NCBI RefSeq assembly: GCF_011764445.1
Contig: NZ_BLPG01000002.1
Coordinates: 868,001 to 932,000 of the forward strand
Length of the DNA stretch: 64,000 nucleotides
DNA from: Phytohabitans rumicis
GTDB taxonomy: Bacteria; Actinomycetota; Actinomycetes; Mycobacteriales; Micromonosporaceae
Reading direction: 5' to 3'
The notes beneath the pieces are model-generated. The model worked only from the letters and a program-made list of their open reading frames with translations, ran no database searches and had not been told where the DNA came from. A program made the translations under genes and the position numbers. This document shows, piece after piece, positions 44,645 through 55,551 of the stretch. Numbering within the stretch: the first letter of the stretch is position 1; each line of letters begins with the position of its first letter.

Positions 44645-45880
44645 ATGGAGAGCAACGGCTGCCCGTACGTCATCGACCGTACCGGGAGCGATGTCCAAGC
44701 CGAGGCGGCGCGGCTGCGCGAGCTCGGCCCGGCGGTCCAGGTCGAGCTGCCCGGTGGGGTGCTGGCCTGGTCGGTCACCAGCTACGCGCTGGCCAAACAA
44801 CTCTTCGCCGACCCGCGGGTGGCCAAGGACCCGCGCCGGCACTGGCCGGCGTTCATCGACGGCGAGATCGGCGACGACTGGCCCCTGATCAGCTGGGTGA
44901 AGATGGACAGCATGACCCTTGTGGACGGTGAGGATCACCGCCGCCTGCGGGGGTTGGTGGCGCCGGACTTCGGCCCGCGCCGCATCGAGGCGCAGCGCCC
45001 GCTGGTCGAGCGCATCGTCGCCGACCTGCTCGACCGGCTCGCCGAACACCCCGCCGGCCATCCGGTCGACCTGCGGGCGAACTTCGCCGCGCAGCTGCCG
45101 GCGCGGATGATCTGCGAGATCTTCGGCGTGCCCGAGGAGGCCCGGCCCGAGGTGCTGCGCGGCCTGGAACTCGCCGTCGACACCACGCTGCCGCCCGAGC
45201 AGGCGGCGGCCAACGTCCGCAACTGGCACCTGGCGCTGCAGCAGCTGGCCGCCGCCAAGCGCGCGGCCCCGGCCGACGACATGACCAGCCGCCTCGTGCA
45301 GGCCCGCGACGAACGGGCCCAGCTCAACGACTCGGAACTGGTCGGCACGATGTTCAACGTCCTCGGCGCGGGTTCGGAGACGGTGATGAACCTGCTGACC
45401 AAGGCCGTCGTCGCGCTGCTGACCCTGCCGGAGCAGCGGGAGCTGCTGGCGACCGGCAAGGCGTCCTGGTCCGACGTCATCGAGGAGACGCTGCGGGTGG
45501 AGGCGCCGATCGCCCAGCTCCCGCTACGCTTCGCCGCCGACGACATCGAGCTCGACGGCATCACCATCCACAAGGGAACGCCGATCCTGATGTGCCTGGC
45601 CGGCGCCGGCCGCGATCCGCACCGGTACGGCGCCGGCGCGGACGAGTTCGACCTGACGAGGGCCGACAAGGAGCACCTGTCGTTCGGGTACGGCGCCCAC
45701 TTCTGCATCGGCGCCGCGCTGGCCCGGCTGGAGGCGTCGGTGGCGCTGCCCGCACTCTTCGACCGCTTTCCGGAGCTGACCCTCGCGGTCCCGCCGGACC
45801 AGCTGGAGCCGCCCGGCACCTTCATCATGAACGGGCTCCGGTCGCTGCCGGTGTACCTGGCCGGACAGCCTGTTGGCTGA
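44645..45880 (+). CDS. Cytochrome P450
   Basis: This 411-residue bacterial P450 has the I-helix oxygen motif GAGSET (242-246), ExxR (Glu281-Arg284) and the heme loop [10 protein letters not shown] with Cys354. It hydroxylates or otherwise oxidises the metabolite. No ferredoxin gene is adjacent. ATG at 44645 follows GAAAGGTGAGCC, 19 bp after the epoxidase stop. Confidence 0.93.
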   Translation: MESNGCPYVIDRTGSDVQAEAARLRELGPAVQVELPGGVLAWSVTSYALAKQLFADPRVAKDPRRHWPAFIDGEIGDDWPLISWVKMDSMTLVDGEDHRRLRGLVAPDFGPRRIEAQRPLVERIVADLLDRLAEHPAGHPVDLRANFAAQLPARMICEIFGVPEEARPEVLRGLELAVDTTLPPEQAAANVRNWHLALQQLAAAKRAAPADDMTSRLVQARDERAQLNDSELVGTMFNVLGAGSETVMNLLTKAVVALLTLPEQRELLATGKASWSDVIEETLRVEAPIAQLPLRFAADDIELDGITIHKGTPILMCLAGAGRDPHRYGAGADEFDLTRADKEHLSFGYGAHFCIGAALARLEASVALPALFDRFPELTLAVPPDQLEPPGTFIMNGLRSLPVYLAGQPVG

Positions 45881-45943
45881 TTCTGACACACGGTCATCGA
45901 TGCACATCCGGTCATCGATTCACGTCCGACATTAGGAGGAAAC

Positions 45944-46318
45944 GTGTCCGTCAACCGCCTGCGTTCGGCCCTCGTGGTCGCCGGTGCCGCCACGGCGCTG
46001 CTGATCGGCGCGGCCGGGGTCGCGCCCGCCGCCAGCGCGGCCGCCTGCCCATCGCGCTCCCTGTGCCTGTACGAGGGCACCAACTTCACCGGTGACATGT
46101 TTCCGGTGACCTCGCTCAACCCGAGCGGGACCTGCGTCAGCCTGGTCGACCACGGGTGGGGCGACCGCGCCCACTCCGCGGTCAACACGCACAACAACAG
46201 CGCCGCCATGTTCATGAACGACGACTGCATCGGCGGCCCGTACCAGGTGCCCGGCAAATCCAGCCTGCCCAACTTCGGCAGCTTCACCCCGGAGAGCGTC
46301 TGGGTCCCGTTCTCCTGA
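45944..46318 (+). CDS. Secreted beta/gamma-crystallin-like (I36-type) protein
   Basis: This 124-residue protein has a signal peptide (to about residue 36, ending AASAA) and a mature domain with four cysteines and the pattern CLYEGTNFTGDMF, typical of the peptidase-inhibitor I36 / beta-gamma-crystallin-type small proteins of Streptomyces. It is secreted, possibly binding metal or a protease. GTG at 45944 after AGGAGG. It is not related to the known enediyne apoproteins by visible motifs. Confidence 0.8.
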   Translation: MSVNRLRSALVVAGAATALLIGAAGVAPAASAAACPSRSLCLYEGTNFTGDMFPVTSLNPSGTCVSLVDHGWGDRAHSAVNTHNNSAAMFMNDDCIGGPYQVPGKSSLPNFGSFTPESVWVPFS

Positions 46319-46331
46319 CACAGCGACAATG

Positions 46332-46361
46332 CCGCCGCGGAGCCGATCGGCTCCGCGGCGG
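46332..46361 (+). terminator. 13-bp hairpin terminator
   Basis: A perfect inverted repeat (CCGCCGCGGAGCC / GGCTCCGCGGCGG) with loop GATC, followed by TTCT, 13 bp after the crystallin-like gene. Confidence 0.75.
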
Positions 46362-46384
46362 TTCTCTGTGGCGGAAAGAGAGAT

Positions 46385-46423
46385 GCGGGCCGGTCCGCGC
46401 CTGCGTTACGCGGACCGGCCCGC
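46385..46423 (-). terminator. 15-bp hairpin terminator
   Basis: A perfect inverted repeat (GCGGGCCGGTCCGCG / CGCGGACCGGCCCGC) with a 9-base loop, close to the stop of the epoxide-hydrolase gene. It likely ends that minus-strand operon. Confidence 0.75.
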
Positions 46424-46468
46424 TCGCCGCGGCCCGGGGCGGTAGAAGCTCCGGGCGCGGCGTACCGG

Positions 46469-47635
46469 TCAAAGCTGGGATGACGAGCCGAGCATGCGGG
46501 CGAAGGCGCGCACGTCGGCGATGTACAGGTCCGGCTCCTCCAGCGCGGCGAAGTGCCCGCCCCGGCTGAACTCGCTCCACCGCACGATGGTGGCCAGGTA
46601 GTGCTCGGCCAGGCGGCGCAGCGGCTGGAACGGGTCGTGCGGGAACACGGCCACGCCGGCCGGCACCCGCACCGGCTCCGGCCGCTGGCCGGCGGCGGCC
46701 GCGCGCATGCCGGCGGCGCCCTCGTAGTAGAGCGCCGCGGAGCTGCCGGCCGTCGCGGTGAACCAGTAGATCGCCACCGTGGTCAGCAGGCGGTCCCGGT
46801 CGACCGCGTCCTCCGGCACCTCCTTGGCGTCGGTCCACTCCTTGAACCGCTCCACGATCCAGGCCAGCTGGCCCACCGGCGAGTCGGTCAGCGCGTACGC
46901 CAGCGTCTGCGGCCGGGTGGCTTGCAGCTTCATGTAGCCGGACAGTTCCGCGTCGAACCGCCCCATGCGGGCCAGCCGCTCCTGATCCGACTCGGAGAGG
47001 TAGGCCAGCTCGGTCGGGTCACCGGAGGGAAACGTCATGAGCATGTTGACGTGCAGACCCGCGACGTGGTCCGGGGCGATCCGGGCCAGTTCCTGCGAGA
47101 TGACCGCGCCGGCGTCGCCGCCCTGGGCGATGTAGCGGTCGTAGCCCAGCCGCCGCATCAGCTCCGCCCAGGCGGGCGCGATGCGCCCGGCGTGCCAGCC
47201 CGGCGCCGCGGGCCCGGAGAAGCCGAAGCCGGGCGGGCTGGCGATGACCAGATGGAACGCGTCGGCCGGGTCGCCGCCGTGCGCGGCCGGGTCGGTCAAC
47301 GGCCCGATCACGTCGAGGAACTCGGCGACCGAGCCCGGCCAGCCATGGGTGATGATCATGGGTCGGGCGTCCGGTTCGGGCGAGCGCACGTGCAGGAAGT
47401 GCACGGTCGCGCCGTCGATCTCGGTGACGAACTGGGGGTACCGGTTCAGCTCCGCCTCGGCGGCCCGCCAGTCGTACCGGGTGCGCCAGTACTCGGCCAG
47501 CTCGCGCAGGTAGGCCACCGGCACCCCGCGGTCCCAGGTGTCGTCGCCGAGCGGTTCCGGCCACCGCGTGTTCGCCAGCCGGCGCGCGAGGTCGTCGAGG
47601 TCCGCCTGCGGGATGTCGATTGTGTACGGTCGCAT
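46469..47635 (-). CDS. EHN-type epoxide hydrolase 1
   Basis: This 388-residue enzyme has the N-terminal EHN domain ([21 protein letters not shown]) and an alpha/beta-hydrolase domain with HGWPGS oxyanion motif, nucleophile Asp174 (GGDAG) and His361 (RGGHFAALE). Relatives open epoxides in enediyne (SgcF/NcsF2) and other clusters. ATG at 47635 after AGAGAGGAC. Last gene of a five-gene operon with the epoxidase. Confidence 0.9.
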   Translation of the reverse strand: MRPYTIDIPQADLDDLARRLANTRWPEPLGDDTWDRGVPVAYLRELAEYWRTRYDWRAAEAELNRYPQFVTEIDGATVHFLHVRSPEPDARPMIITHGWPGSVAEFLDVIGPLTDPAAHGGDPADAFHLVIASPPGFGFSGPAAPGWHAGRIAPAWAELMRRLGYDRYIAQGGDAGAVISQELARIAPDHVAGLHVNMLMTFPSGDPTELAYLSESDQERLARMGRFDAELSGYMKLQATRPQTLAYALTDSPVGQLAWIVERFKEWTDAKEVPEDAVDRDRLLTTVAIYWFTATAGSSAALYYEGAAGMRAAAAGQRPEPVRVPAGVAVFPHDPFQPLRRLAEHYLATIVRWSEFSRGGHFAALEEPDLYIADVRAFARMLGSSSQL

Positions 47636-47662
47636 GGGTGTCCTCTCTGGACGGTCGGTCTG

Positions 47663-50388
47663 TCAGGTGGACGCGGTGACCCGCCCGGCCGGCGTGGCGG
47701 GCCGCGCGGACCTTAGCTCGCGGGACAGCCGGAGCACCCGGCGGACCAGTCCCGGCCGCATCAGCGCGGTGGGCGGGTCGACGAGGCCGGCCACGCGCAT
47801 GAACGCCGTGGTGATCGAGGGTTCCTGGGTCGCCGCGTACTGCAGGCGGGCCATGTACTTGTTGCCGAACCGCACCATCGCCGGGCGCTTCCCGGGCACC
47901 TCGGGGAAGTCCAGGTCGCCGCTGGTGGAGATCTGCCACGGCACGTCCACGATCTTGCCGATCCGGCGCAGGAACTCGCGCGAGTCCGGCGGCTCGTTGC
48001 GCAGCAGCAGCGTGCGCAGCGCCATGACCTCCATCGCCGCGACGGTCATCCCCTGGCCGTACACCGGGTTGAAGCTGCACACCGCGTCGCCGAGGACGAG
48101 CAGCCGGTCCGGGAACCGGGACAGCTTCTCGTACCGCCGGCGCACGCTGGCGGGGAACGTGAAGCTCACCGGGTCGGTGAGCGGCTCGGCGTCGTGCACC
48201 GCGTCGTAGATGTCGGGCACCGGCAGCGAGCGCACGAACTCCAGGAAGCCATCCGGGTCGGACGGTGGTTGGTCGCCCAGGATGCCGGTGAGGGACAGGA
48301 TGCACTCGTCCTGGCTGACCTGGCCGAAGAAGGCGCCGCGCGGATGCGCGGGGGAAGCCACCGGGTTGATGGACTGCGTGCCGCCGAACATCTCCGGCCG
48401 CTTGCGGTACAGCCTGGTCGTGTACGCCAGCCCGATCTTCATGCGCTCCTCGGCGGGCCGGGCGTACCCCAACTGCTCCAGCCACACCGGGGTACGCGAG
48501 CCGCGCCCGGTGGTGTCGACGACGAGGTCCGCGTCGAGGGTGCTCTCCTGCTCCGTCACCGCGTCGCGCAGCGCCACCCCGGTGACCCGGCTGTTGTCGG
48601 CGGTGACCAGGTAGCGGGTCAGCTCGGTGCGCTGCAGGTACCGCACGTTGGGCAGCGCGGCCACCCGGGAGCGCAGGTAGTCCTCCAGCACCGGACGCTG
48701 GGCGGTGATCGACAGCAGGCCGGTGCGCGCCGGTTGGAGCAGGCGCGCGTCGAAGTACCAGCGCATCTCGCCCAGGTCGCCCACCGGCACTCCCTGGTCT
48801 GCAGGTCGGCCCGCAGCCCGGGGAAGAGCTCGGCGAGGATGAGGTAGCCGCGCCCGTGCAGGCCGTGGGCGTGGGCGGTGTGCGGGGTGCCGCGGCGGGG
48901 CTGGCTGATCCCGAGCACCTCGTCGCGGTCGACGACGACCACCTCGCGGTAGTGGTCGGCGAGCACGCGGGCGGTGAGCGTGCCGGCGATGCTGCCGCCG
49001 ACCACGACGGCCCGCTCGCCGACCACGGCGTCCGGCGCGGTCGCCGGGACCGCCTCGGCGTCGACCTGGCGGGCGGTGCGCAGCGCGCGGATGGCCAGGC
49101 CCGGCTTCATCAGCGCCTGCGGCGGGTCGAGCAGGCCGGCGACGCGGAAGAACGCGCTGGTGAGGCTGCCGTCGCGCTGCGCCGCGGTGTGCAGGCGGCC
49201 GATGAACGCGCCGCCGAACTTGTCCTTGGCGGTGCGCCGCCCCTCGACGCCGGGCAGCGCCAGGTCGCCGCCGACGGAGGTCTCCCAGGGGATGTCCACG
49301 ATGGACTCGATCGCGCGGAAGAACTCCTTGGGCCGTACGGCTCCCCCGGCGAGGTGCCCCGCCAGCGCCTCGGCCTCCATCGTGGCCACCGTCATCCCCT
49401 GGCCGTACACCGGGTTGAAGGCGCACACCCCGTCGCCGATGACCAGCAGGCCATCCGGGAAGCGGGCCAGCTTCTCGTACCGGCGGCGAACGCTGGCCGG
49501 CACCCGGAACGACACCGGCTCGGTCATCGGCTCGGCGACGCGTACCGCCTCGTAGATCTCCGGGGCGTCCAGCGTCCGGGCGTACTCCAGGAACCCCTCC
49601 GGGTCGCGCGGCGGATGGTCGCCGAGCATCCCGGTCAGGGACAGTAGGGCCACGCTGTCGGGGAACCGGCCGAAGAAGGCGCCGCGCAGGTTCTCCGGGT
49701 GCGGCACGGTGTTGATGGCCAGGTCGAGGCCGAACGGGTCGGTGGTGAGCTTGAAGTACCGCGACGTGTAGGCGAGGTCGATCTTCACCTTCTCCTCGTC
49801 CGGCCGCTCGTACCCGAACTCGGCCAGCCAGGCCGGTGTCCGGCTGCCCCGGCCGGTGGCGTCGACCACCAGGTCCGCGGCGAGCGTCTCGGGCCGCGGG
49901 TCGGCGTCGTCGCCGACCAGGAGTACGCCGGTGACCCGGCCGTGGCCGGGGGTCGTCGTCAGTCCACGTACGATAGTGCGCTCACGAAGTACCACGTTGG
50001 ACAGTCCGAGGACCCGGGACCGGATGTACGCCTCCAGCGTGGGCCTGTTCGCGGACACGTTGATGGCTCCCGAGTACGCCTGTTGCAGCGCGCGCCCGCG
50101 GAAGTACCAGCGCAGGTCGCCGGACAGGTCGCCGACGAGCGCGCCGTTCGCGGTCAGGTCGTCCTGCATGCCGGGAAACAGCTGCTCCATGACCTCGTGG
50201 CCGCGGGCCAGCAGGGCGTGCGCGTGGTGGCCCTGCGGGACGCCCTGCCGCTCGCCGGTCACCCCGGTGATGGCGTCCCGCTCGACGAGGACGACCTCGG
50301 CGTACCGGTCCGCCAGCACCCGGGCCGCGGTCAGGCCCGCCATTCCACCGCCGAGCACGACGGCACGTGCGCCGAGGTTTGCACCCAT
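47663..50388 (-). CDS. Tandem-fused FAD epoxidase didomain protein (frameshifted)
   Basis: Two complete MonCI-like flavoprotein domains are joined without a stop: domain 1 about residues 1-450 (VVLGGGMAGLTAARVLADR, VIGDGVCAFNPVYGQG) and domain 2 about 460-908 (VVVGGSIAGTLTARVLADH, VLGDAVCSFNPVYGQG). The linker is about 15 residues (DAEAVPATAPDAVVG). Within domain 2 the frame changes at 48792-48794, a CCC run where four C would keep frame; adding one base gives exactly 909 codons. Each domain could epoxidise a different olefin. ATG at 50388 after GGAGG. Confidence 0.82.
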
Positions 50389-50421
50389 GGGATCCTCCAG
50401 AAAGGGGTCGTGCGGTGACGG

Positions 50422-52025
50422 CTACGGGGACTCGGCGCCGGTGGCGGCGAGCGCGGGTTCGGACGCGGCAGCGCGGATGAGGTCGGCCGCGCGCTCGGCG
50501 ACGGCGACGGTCGGCGCGTTGGTGTTGCCGCGCGGCACCAGGGGCATGACCGACGCGTCCACCACCCGCAGACCGGCCACGCCGTGCACGCGCAGCTCCG
50601 GGTCGAGCACCGGACCGATCGCGCACGTCCCGGCCGGGTGGAAGATCGACTGCGTGTGCGCCCGGACGAACGCCGTCAGGTCGGCGTCGGAGTCGGACGC
50701 CGGATAGGCCCACGGCCGCACCGTGTACGGGGACAGGGCGCTCTGCCGGGCGATCGCCAGCGCGGTCCGCACGCCCGCGAGCATGGTCGAAAGGTCCGAC
50801 GCGTCGGTGTAGTAGCGGCACCGGATGCGCGGCTTCGCGGTGGGGTCGTCGGACGCGAGGCTGACCTCGCCCCGGCTGTACGGCCGCAGCACGCACGGAC
50901 CGAACGAGATGCCGTGCTCGGTCGGCACGCCGAGGGCGCAGTCGACGAACATCACCGGCAGCACGTGGAACTGCACGTCCGGGGCGAGCAGGTCCGGCCG
51001 CGTGCGGACGAACCCGCCGGCCTCCGGCACGTTGGACGACAGCGGTCCCGATCCGTCCACTTCGAACTGCCGGACGTAGCGTTCCTGTCCGGCGGCGAGC
51101 AGGCTGACCGGCTCGTCGTGGGTGAAGACGAGATAGGTGGCCGGGTGGTCCTGCAGGTTGCGCCCGACGTCGGGCAGGTCGGCCAGGACCGGGATGCCGA
51201 GCGCGGCGAGCCGGTCGGCCGGGCCGATGCCGGAGAGCATCAGCAGTTGCGGCGAGTTGTACGCCCCGCCGACACGATGACCTCGCGGCCGGCGCGTACG
51301 TCGATGGTCTCGTCCAGCCGCTGGCAGCGCACGCCGCGGGCCACGCCGTCCTGGAGGAGGATCCGGTGCACCTGCAGGTGCGTGCGCACGGTCAGGTTCG
51401 GCCGGCCGGAAACCGGGTGCAGGTACGCCGCCGCGGCGCTGCACCGGCGCCCGTCGCGCTGGTTGACCTGATAGCGGCCGAAGCCGTCCTGGGTCGGGCC
51501 GTTGAAGTCGTCGTTGGCGGCGAAGCCGGCCTCGATGGCGGCCTGGACGAACGCGGTCGCCATCGGGTTGTGCGAGCGGCCCTCGGCGACCGGCAGCGGG
51601 CCACCCACGCCGTGGTACGCCGACGCGCCGCGCTCGTTGTCCTCGCTGCGCAGGAAGTACGGCAGCATGGCGTCGTACGTCCAGCCCGGCTGGCACCACT
51701 CGTCGAAGTCCAGCGGGTTGCCCCGGATGTGCACCATGCCGTTCATCGCGCTCGTGCCGCCGAGCACGTGCCCGCGCGGCAGGTACAGCCGGCGGCCGTT
51801 CAGGGTCGGCTCGTCGTGGCTGTCGTAGTCCCAGTCGTATTGGGAGCGGCACAGCTTGCCGCCGGCCGCCGGGATGCGGATGCTGTCCGTGTCGTCGGTC
51901 GGGCCCGCCTCGATCAGGCACACCGTCACGTCCGGGTCCTCGGTGAGCCGGGCGGCGAGCACGCAGCCCGCCGTCCCGGCCCCCACGATCACGTAGTCGT
52001 ACTCCTCGGCGTCCACCGTGGTCAC
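50422..52025 (-). CDS. GMC-family flavin oxidoreductase (frameshifted)
   Basis: This about 534-residue enzyme has an FAD site ([17 protein letters not shown]), [14 protein letters not shown], and the C-terminal [10 protein letters not shown] and RGNTNAPT (catalytic His and Asn). The reading frame changes at 51264-51267 (CCCC, where CCCCC keeps frame); with one base added the gene is 535 codons. GMC enzymes oxidise alcohols to aldehydes or ketones. The GTG start at 52025 overlaps the epoxide-hydrolase stop by four bases. Confidence 0.82.
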
Positions 52026-53224
52026 CTCCCCGCCTCGGCGGCCGGGGTCAGCTCCCGCCGGAAGAACGCGCGCACGTCGTCGACCAGCACGTCGGGCCGC
52101 TCCATCGCGGGGAAGTGGCCGCCGCGGTCGTACTCGGTCCACTGCTGGATGTTCGGGAACTCGCGGTCGGCGAAGCGGCGTACCGGCAGCACCACGTCGC
52201 GGCCGAACACCGCGACGCCCAGCGGCACCGGGTTGGCGACCGGGCGGGCGAGCACGTCGCTGACCGGCAGCGTCGCGGCTTCCTCCCGGTAGATCTGGGC
52301 CGAGGAGCCGGCGGTCGCGGTGAACCAGTACAGGCTCACGTTGGTGAGCATCTGGTCGCGGTCCAGCGCCTCCTCGGGCGAGTCGGCGCAGTCGCTCCAC
52401 TCCTTGAACAGATCCACGACCCAGGCCAGCTGGCCGACCGGCGAGTCGGTCAGCGCGTACGCCATCGTCTGCGGCCGGGTGATCTGGACCTTCTGGTAGC
52501 CGGACAGCTCCTCGTTGAAGCGCGCCAGCCGGGCCATCCGCGCCTGGTCGGCCTCGTCCAGCTCGGCCAGCTCCGCCGGGTCGGCGGGCCCGGTCATCAG
52601 CATGTTGATGTGCGCGCCGACGATGTGCTCGGGGTCGACGAAGCCGAGCTCGAGGGCCACCGCCGAGCCGAAGTCGCCGCCCTGCGCGCCGTACCGGTCG
52701 TAGCCGAGCCGGCGCATCACCTCGGCCACCGCCCGCGTCATCCGGGTGACGTTCCAGCCCGTCTCGCGCAGCGGGCCGGTGTACGCGAACCCGGGCAGCG
52801 ACGGGACGACCAGGTGGAACGCGTCGGCCGGGTCGCCGCCGCACGCCCGCGGATCGGTCAGCGGCTTGATCACCTTGACGAACTCCGCGATCGACCCCGG
52901 CCACCCGTGCGCCAGCACCAGCGGCAACGCGTCCGGCTCCGGCGACCGGACGTGCAGGAAGTGCATGGTGACGCCGTCAACGTGCGTGGTGAACTGCGGA
53001 AACTGGTTCAGCTCCGCCTCCGCGGCGCGCCAGTCGTAGCCGGTGCGCCAGTGCTCGGCCAGCTCCCGCAGGTATCCGCCCGGCACGCCGCGGCTCCAGC
53101 CGCCGCCGTACGGCTCGGCCGGCCAGCGGGTCGCCGCGATCCGGTCGCGCAGGTCGTCGACGGCCTCCTGCGGCACGTCGATCCGGAACGGCGTGACGGA
53201 CGTGTCTGTCGACTGTGGATTCAT
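52022..53224 (-). CDS. EHN-type epoxide hydrolase 2
   Basis: This 400-residue paralogue of the enzyme at 46469 has the EHN domain ([21 protein letters not shown]), HGWPGS, Asp184 (GGDFGS) and His370 (RGGHFPAME). ATG at 53224 overlaps the aminotransferase stop (ATGA). Two hydrolases suggest two epoxides or two diastereomeric steps. Confidence 0.9.
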   Translation of the reverse strand: MNPQSTDTSVTPFRIDVPQEAVDDLRDRIAATRWPAEPYGGGWSRGVPGGYLRELAEHWRTGYDWRAAEAELNQFPQFTTHVDGVTMHFLHVRSPEPDALPLVLAHGWPGSIAEFVKVIKPLTDPRACGGDPADAFHLVVPSLPGFAYTGPLRETGWNVTRMTRAVAEVMRRLGYDRYGAQGGDFGSAVALELGFVDPEHIVGAHINMLMTGPADPAELAELDEADQARMARLARFNEELSGYQKVQITRPQTMAYALTDSPVGQLAWVVDLFKEWSDCADSPEEALDRDQMLTNVSLYWFTATAGSSAQIYREEAATLPVSDVLARPVANPVPLGVAVFGRDVVLPVRRFADREFPNIQQWTEYDRGGHFPAMERPDVLVDDVRAFFRRELTPAAEAGR

Positions 53225-54603
53225 CTCGACCTCCCGGCGAGTTCGCCACCGGCCCCGAGCCGGGAGATCACCTCGGCCACCGCCTCGGCGGCCCGGGTGA
53301 CCTGCGGCTGCGAGATGACCAGCGGCGGGGCCATCACGAGCGTGTTGCCGTAGTCGCGCGCCACCACCCGGTGCACGTCGCGCAGCTCGCGGGCCACCGC
53401 GCCGGCCATCAGCGGCTCCCGGGTGCCGCGGTCGGCGACCAGTTCGATGCCCACGGTCGCCCCGGCGATCCGCACCTCACCGACGTGGGGCCGGTCGCCC
53501 AGCGGCGCCAGCGCGGCGCCGAACCACTCCCCCACCGTCGCGGACCGGCCCACCAACTGCTCGCGGTCCACGAGGTCGAGGTTGGCCAGCGCGACCGCGC
53601 ACGCGGTGGCGTGGCCCGAGTACGTGTGCCCGTGGAAGAGGTAGGCGTCCCCACCGGCGACGGTCTCCCCGATCTCGTCGCGCACCAGCACCGCGCCCAA
53701 CGGGGCGTACCCGCTGGTCAGGCCCTTGGCCACGACGGCGATGTCGGCGCGCATGCCGCGCACGGCGGAGTCGAACCAGGCGCCGGTACGGCCGAAGCCG
53801 GTCACCACCTCGTCGGCGATCAGCAGGATGCCGTGGCGGGCCAACAGCTCGCGCACTCGCGGCCAGTAGTCCGCCGGTGGGATGAGGATTCCCGCGCCGC
53901 CCATCACCGGCTCGCCGATCATCGCGGCGATGTTGCCGGCCCCGATCTGGTCGATGGTGCCGGCCAACTCGTCCAGCAGGAAGTCCGTGAGGTCCCGGCC
54001 GGGAGCCAGATCCGGCGCCCGGTAGGGGTGGGCCGGCGACACCTTGGCCACGTGCGGCAGCCCCAGGCCGATCCCCTGGTGCATGCCGGGAAAGCCGGTG
54101 GCGGTGCCGCTGCCGTACGTGGTGCCGTGGTAGGCGAAGTGCCGGGAGATGACCCAGGTCCGGTCGGGTTCGCCGCGGTGGTGATGGTAGAGCCGGGCGA
54201 ACTTGATGGCGGTCTCCACGCCCTCCGAGCCGCCGTTGGTGAAGAACACCCGATCCAGCCCGTCCGGCGCCAGCGCGACCAGGCGCTCGGCGAGCATGAG
54301 GGACTGGTCGTTGGCGAAGATGTCGAAGCCGGTGAAGTACTCCAGCGTGCCCATCTGCCGGGCCGCGGCCTCGGCCAGCTCGGTACGGCCGTGGCCCACC
54401 TGGGCGACCCAGTTGCCGCCGCCCATCACGTCCAGCAGCTCGACGCCACGCGCGTCCCATACCAGGCAGCCGGAGCCACGCACCATCGTCCTGCGTTCGT
54501 GCTGCGCCCCGTTCTGATGGGGGTGCAGCAACACCCGCCGGTCGAGCTCCTCCAGCTCGGCGGCGGACCGGGTCACGGCCGGCGTCTCGTTGACGGTGGT
54601 CAT
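53221..54603 (-). CDS. Class III PLP-dependent aminotransferase
   Basis: This 460-residue enzyme has the fold-type-I class III layout: [13 protein letters not shown], the PLP-contacting Asp264 (LIADEV) and Schiff-base Lys293 ([13 protein letters not shown]). It transaminates a ketone or aldehyde on the scaffold or a sugar. ATG at 54603 with AGAGGA upstream is preferred to a farther in-frame ATG at 54654. First gene of the five-gene minus-strand operon; divergent from a cyclase gene. Confidence 0.88.
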   Translation of the reverse strand: MTTVNETPAVTRSAAELEELDRRVLLHPHQNGAQHERRTMVRGSGCLVWDARGVELLDVMGGGNWVAQVGHGRTELAEAAARQMGTLEYFTGFDIFANDQSLMLAERLVALAPDGLDRVFFTNGGSEGVETAIKFARLYHHHRGEPDRTWVISRHFAYHGTTYGSGTATGFPGMHQGIGLGLPHVAKVSPAHPYRAPDLAPGRDLTDFLLDELAGTIDQIGAGNIAAMIGEPVMGGAGILIPPADYWPRVRELLARHGILLIADEVVTGFGRTGAWFDSAVRGMRADIAVVAKGLTSGYAPLGAVLVRDEIGETVAGGDAYLFHGHTYSGHATACAVALANLDLVDREQLVGRSATVGEWFGAALAPLGDRPHVGEVRIAGATVGIELVADRGTREPLMAGAVARELRDVHRVVARDYGNTLVMAPPLVISQPQVTRAAEAVAEVISRLGAGGELAGRSR

Positions 54604-54779
54604 CTCGGTCCATCCTCTTCGGCGGGCCGGCTCTTCGGCGGGGCCGGGTATCAACGCCAGTCAAACTCCCGCGCCCCCGCGGCGTCTGCCTGCCTTTGCG
54701 ACCTGGCCAGGTGGCTAGGTCGAGATGCCGGACATCCTGGCCTTCCGCCGGCCGGGCACGGTCGCGCAAGGTGACAGCT

Positions 54780-55445
54780 ATGAGCGTCCTGGTCGAGCTC
54801 TCCCACGTGGTCCGGCACGGGATGACGACGTACCCCGGCCTGCCCGGCCCGTACATCGAGGACCACCTGTCCCGTACGGCGTCGCGCGAGCGGTACGCGC
54901 CGGGCACCGAGTTCCAGATCGGCCGGATCACCCTGGTGGCCAACACCGGCACGTACCTGGACACCCCCTTTCACCGGTACGCCGGCGGCGACGACCTTGC
55001 CCGGGTGTCGCTGTCCCGGCTGGTCGACGTGCCGGGCGTCCTGGTCGACGCCGTCGACGCGGACCCGCCCGGGATCTCCGCGAAGTGGTTCGCCGACCTG
55101 GATGTCACCGGCCGGGCGGTGCTCGTGCGCACCGGGTGGGACCGGCACTGGGACACCCCGGCGTACGGCGCGGCCGGGCACCCGTTCCTCCGCGCGGACG
55201 CGGTCGACTGGCTGGTCGCGCGGCAGCCGGCCGTGGTGGGCATCGACTCGGTCAACATCGACGACATGGCCGACCTGACCCGCCCGGCGCACACCGGCCT
55301 GCTGGCCGCCGGCATCCCGATCCTGGAGCACATGTGCGGGCTGGATCGCTTGCCACCGGCGGGTTTCCGGCTGCACGCCGCGCCGGTCGCGGTCGCCGGG
55401 ATGGGCACCTTCCCGGTCCGAGCGTACGCGCTGGTCGGCGCCTAA
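54780..55445 (+). CDS. Cyclase family metal-dependent hydrolase, short form
   Basis: This 221-residue protein belongs to the cyclase / formamidase-like family (PF04199). The metal motif reads NTGTYLDTPFHR, with the first two His replaced by Asn and Tyr, so catalysis may be altered. A late LEHMCGL is retained. Its size fits kynurenine-formamidase-like enzymes. ATG at 54780 after AAGGTGACAGC. Confidence 0.8.
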   Translation: MSVLVELSHVVRHGMTTYPGLPGPYIEDHLSRTASRERYAPGTEFQIGRITLVANTGTYLDTPFHRYAGGDDLARVSLSRLVDVPGVLVDAVDADPPGISAKWFADLDVTGRAVLVRTGWDRHWDTPAYGAAGHPFLRADAVDWLVARQPAVVGIDSVNIDDMADLTRPAHTGLLAAGIPILEHMCGLDRLPPAGFRLHAAPVAVAGMGTFPVRAYALVGA

Positions 55446-55457
55446 CGCAGACCGTCC

Positions 55458-55469
55458 ACTGTATACCTA
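55458..55469. promoter_or_regulatory. GTATAC box F (actGTATACcta)
   Basis: A sixth copy of the box, in the gap before the LuxR gene and 35 kb from the catabolic island. It has only the left half-site in full, so binding is uncertain. Confidence 0.35.
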
Positions 55470-55551
55470 CCAGGTCGCGCACTACAGGAGATGAGGTGCA
55501 CGGCCGGCGATAGCACGATGATTATGTCGCCGAATACCTGGGAGGTCGCCA

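Noticed and set aside
45944-46318. Enediyne apoprotein
   Set aside because: No neocarzinostatin-type sequence features; the pattern fits an I36/beta-gamma-crystallin-like protein.
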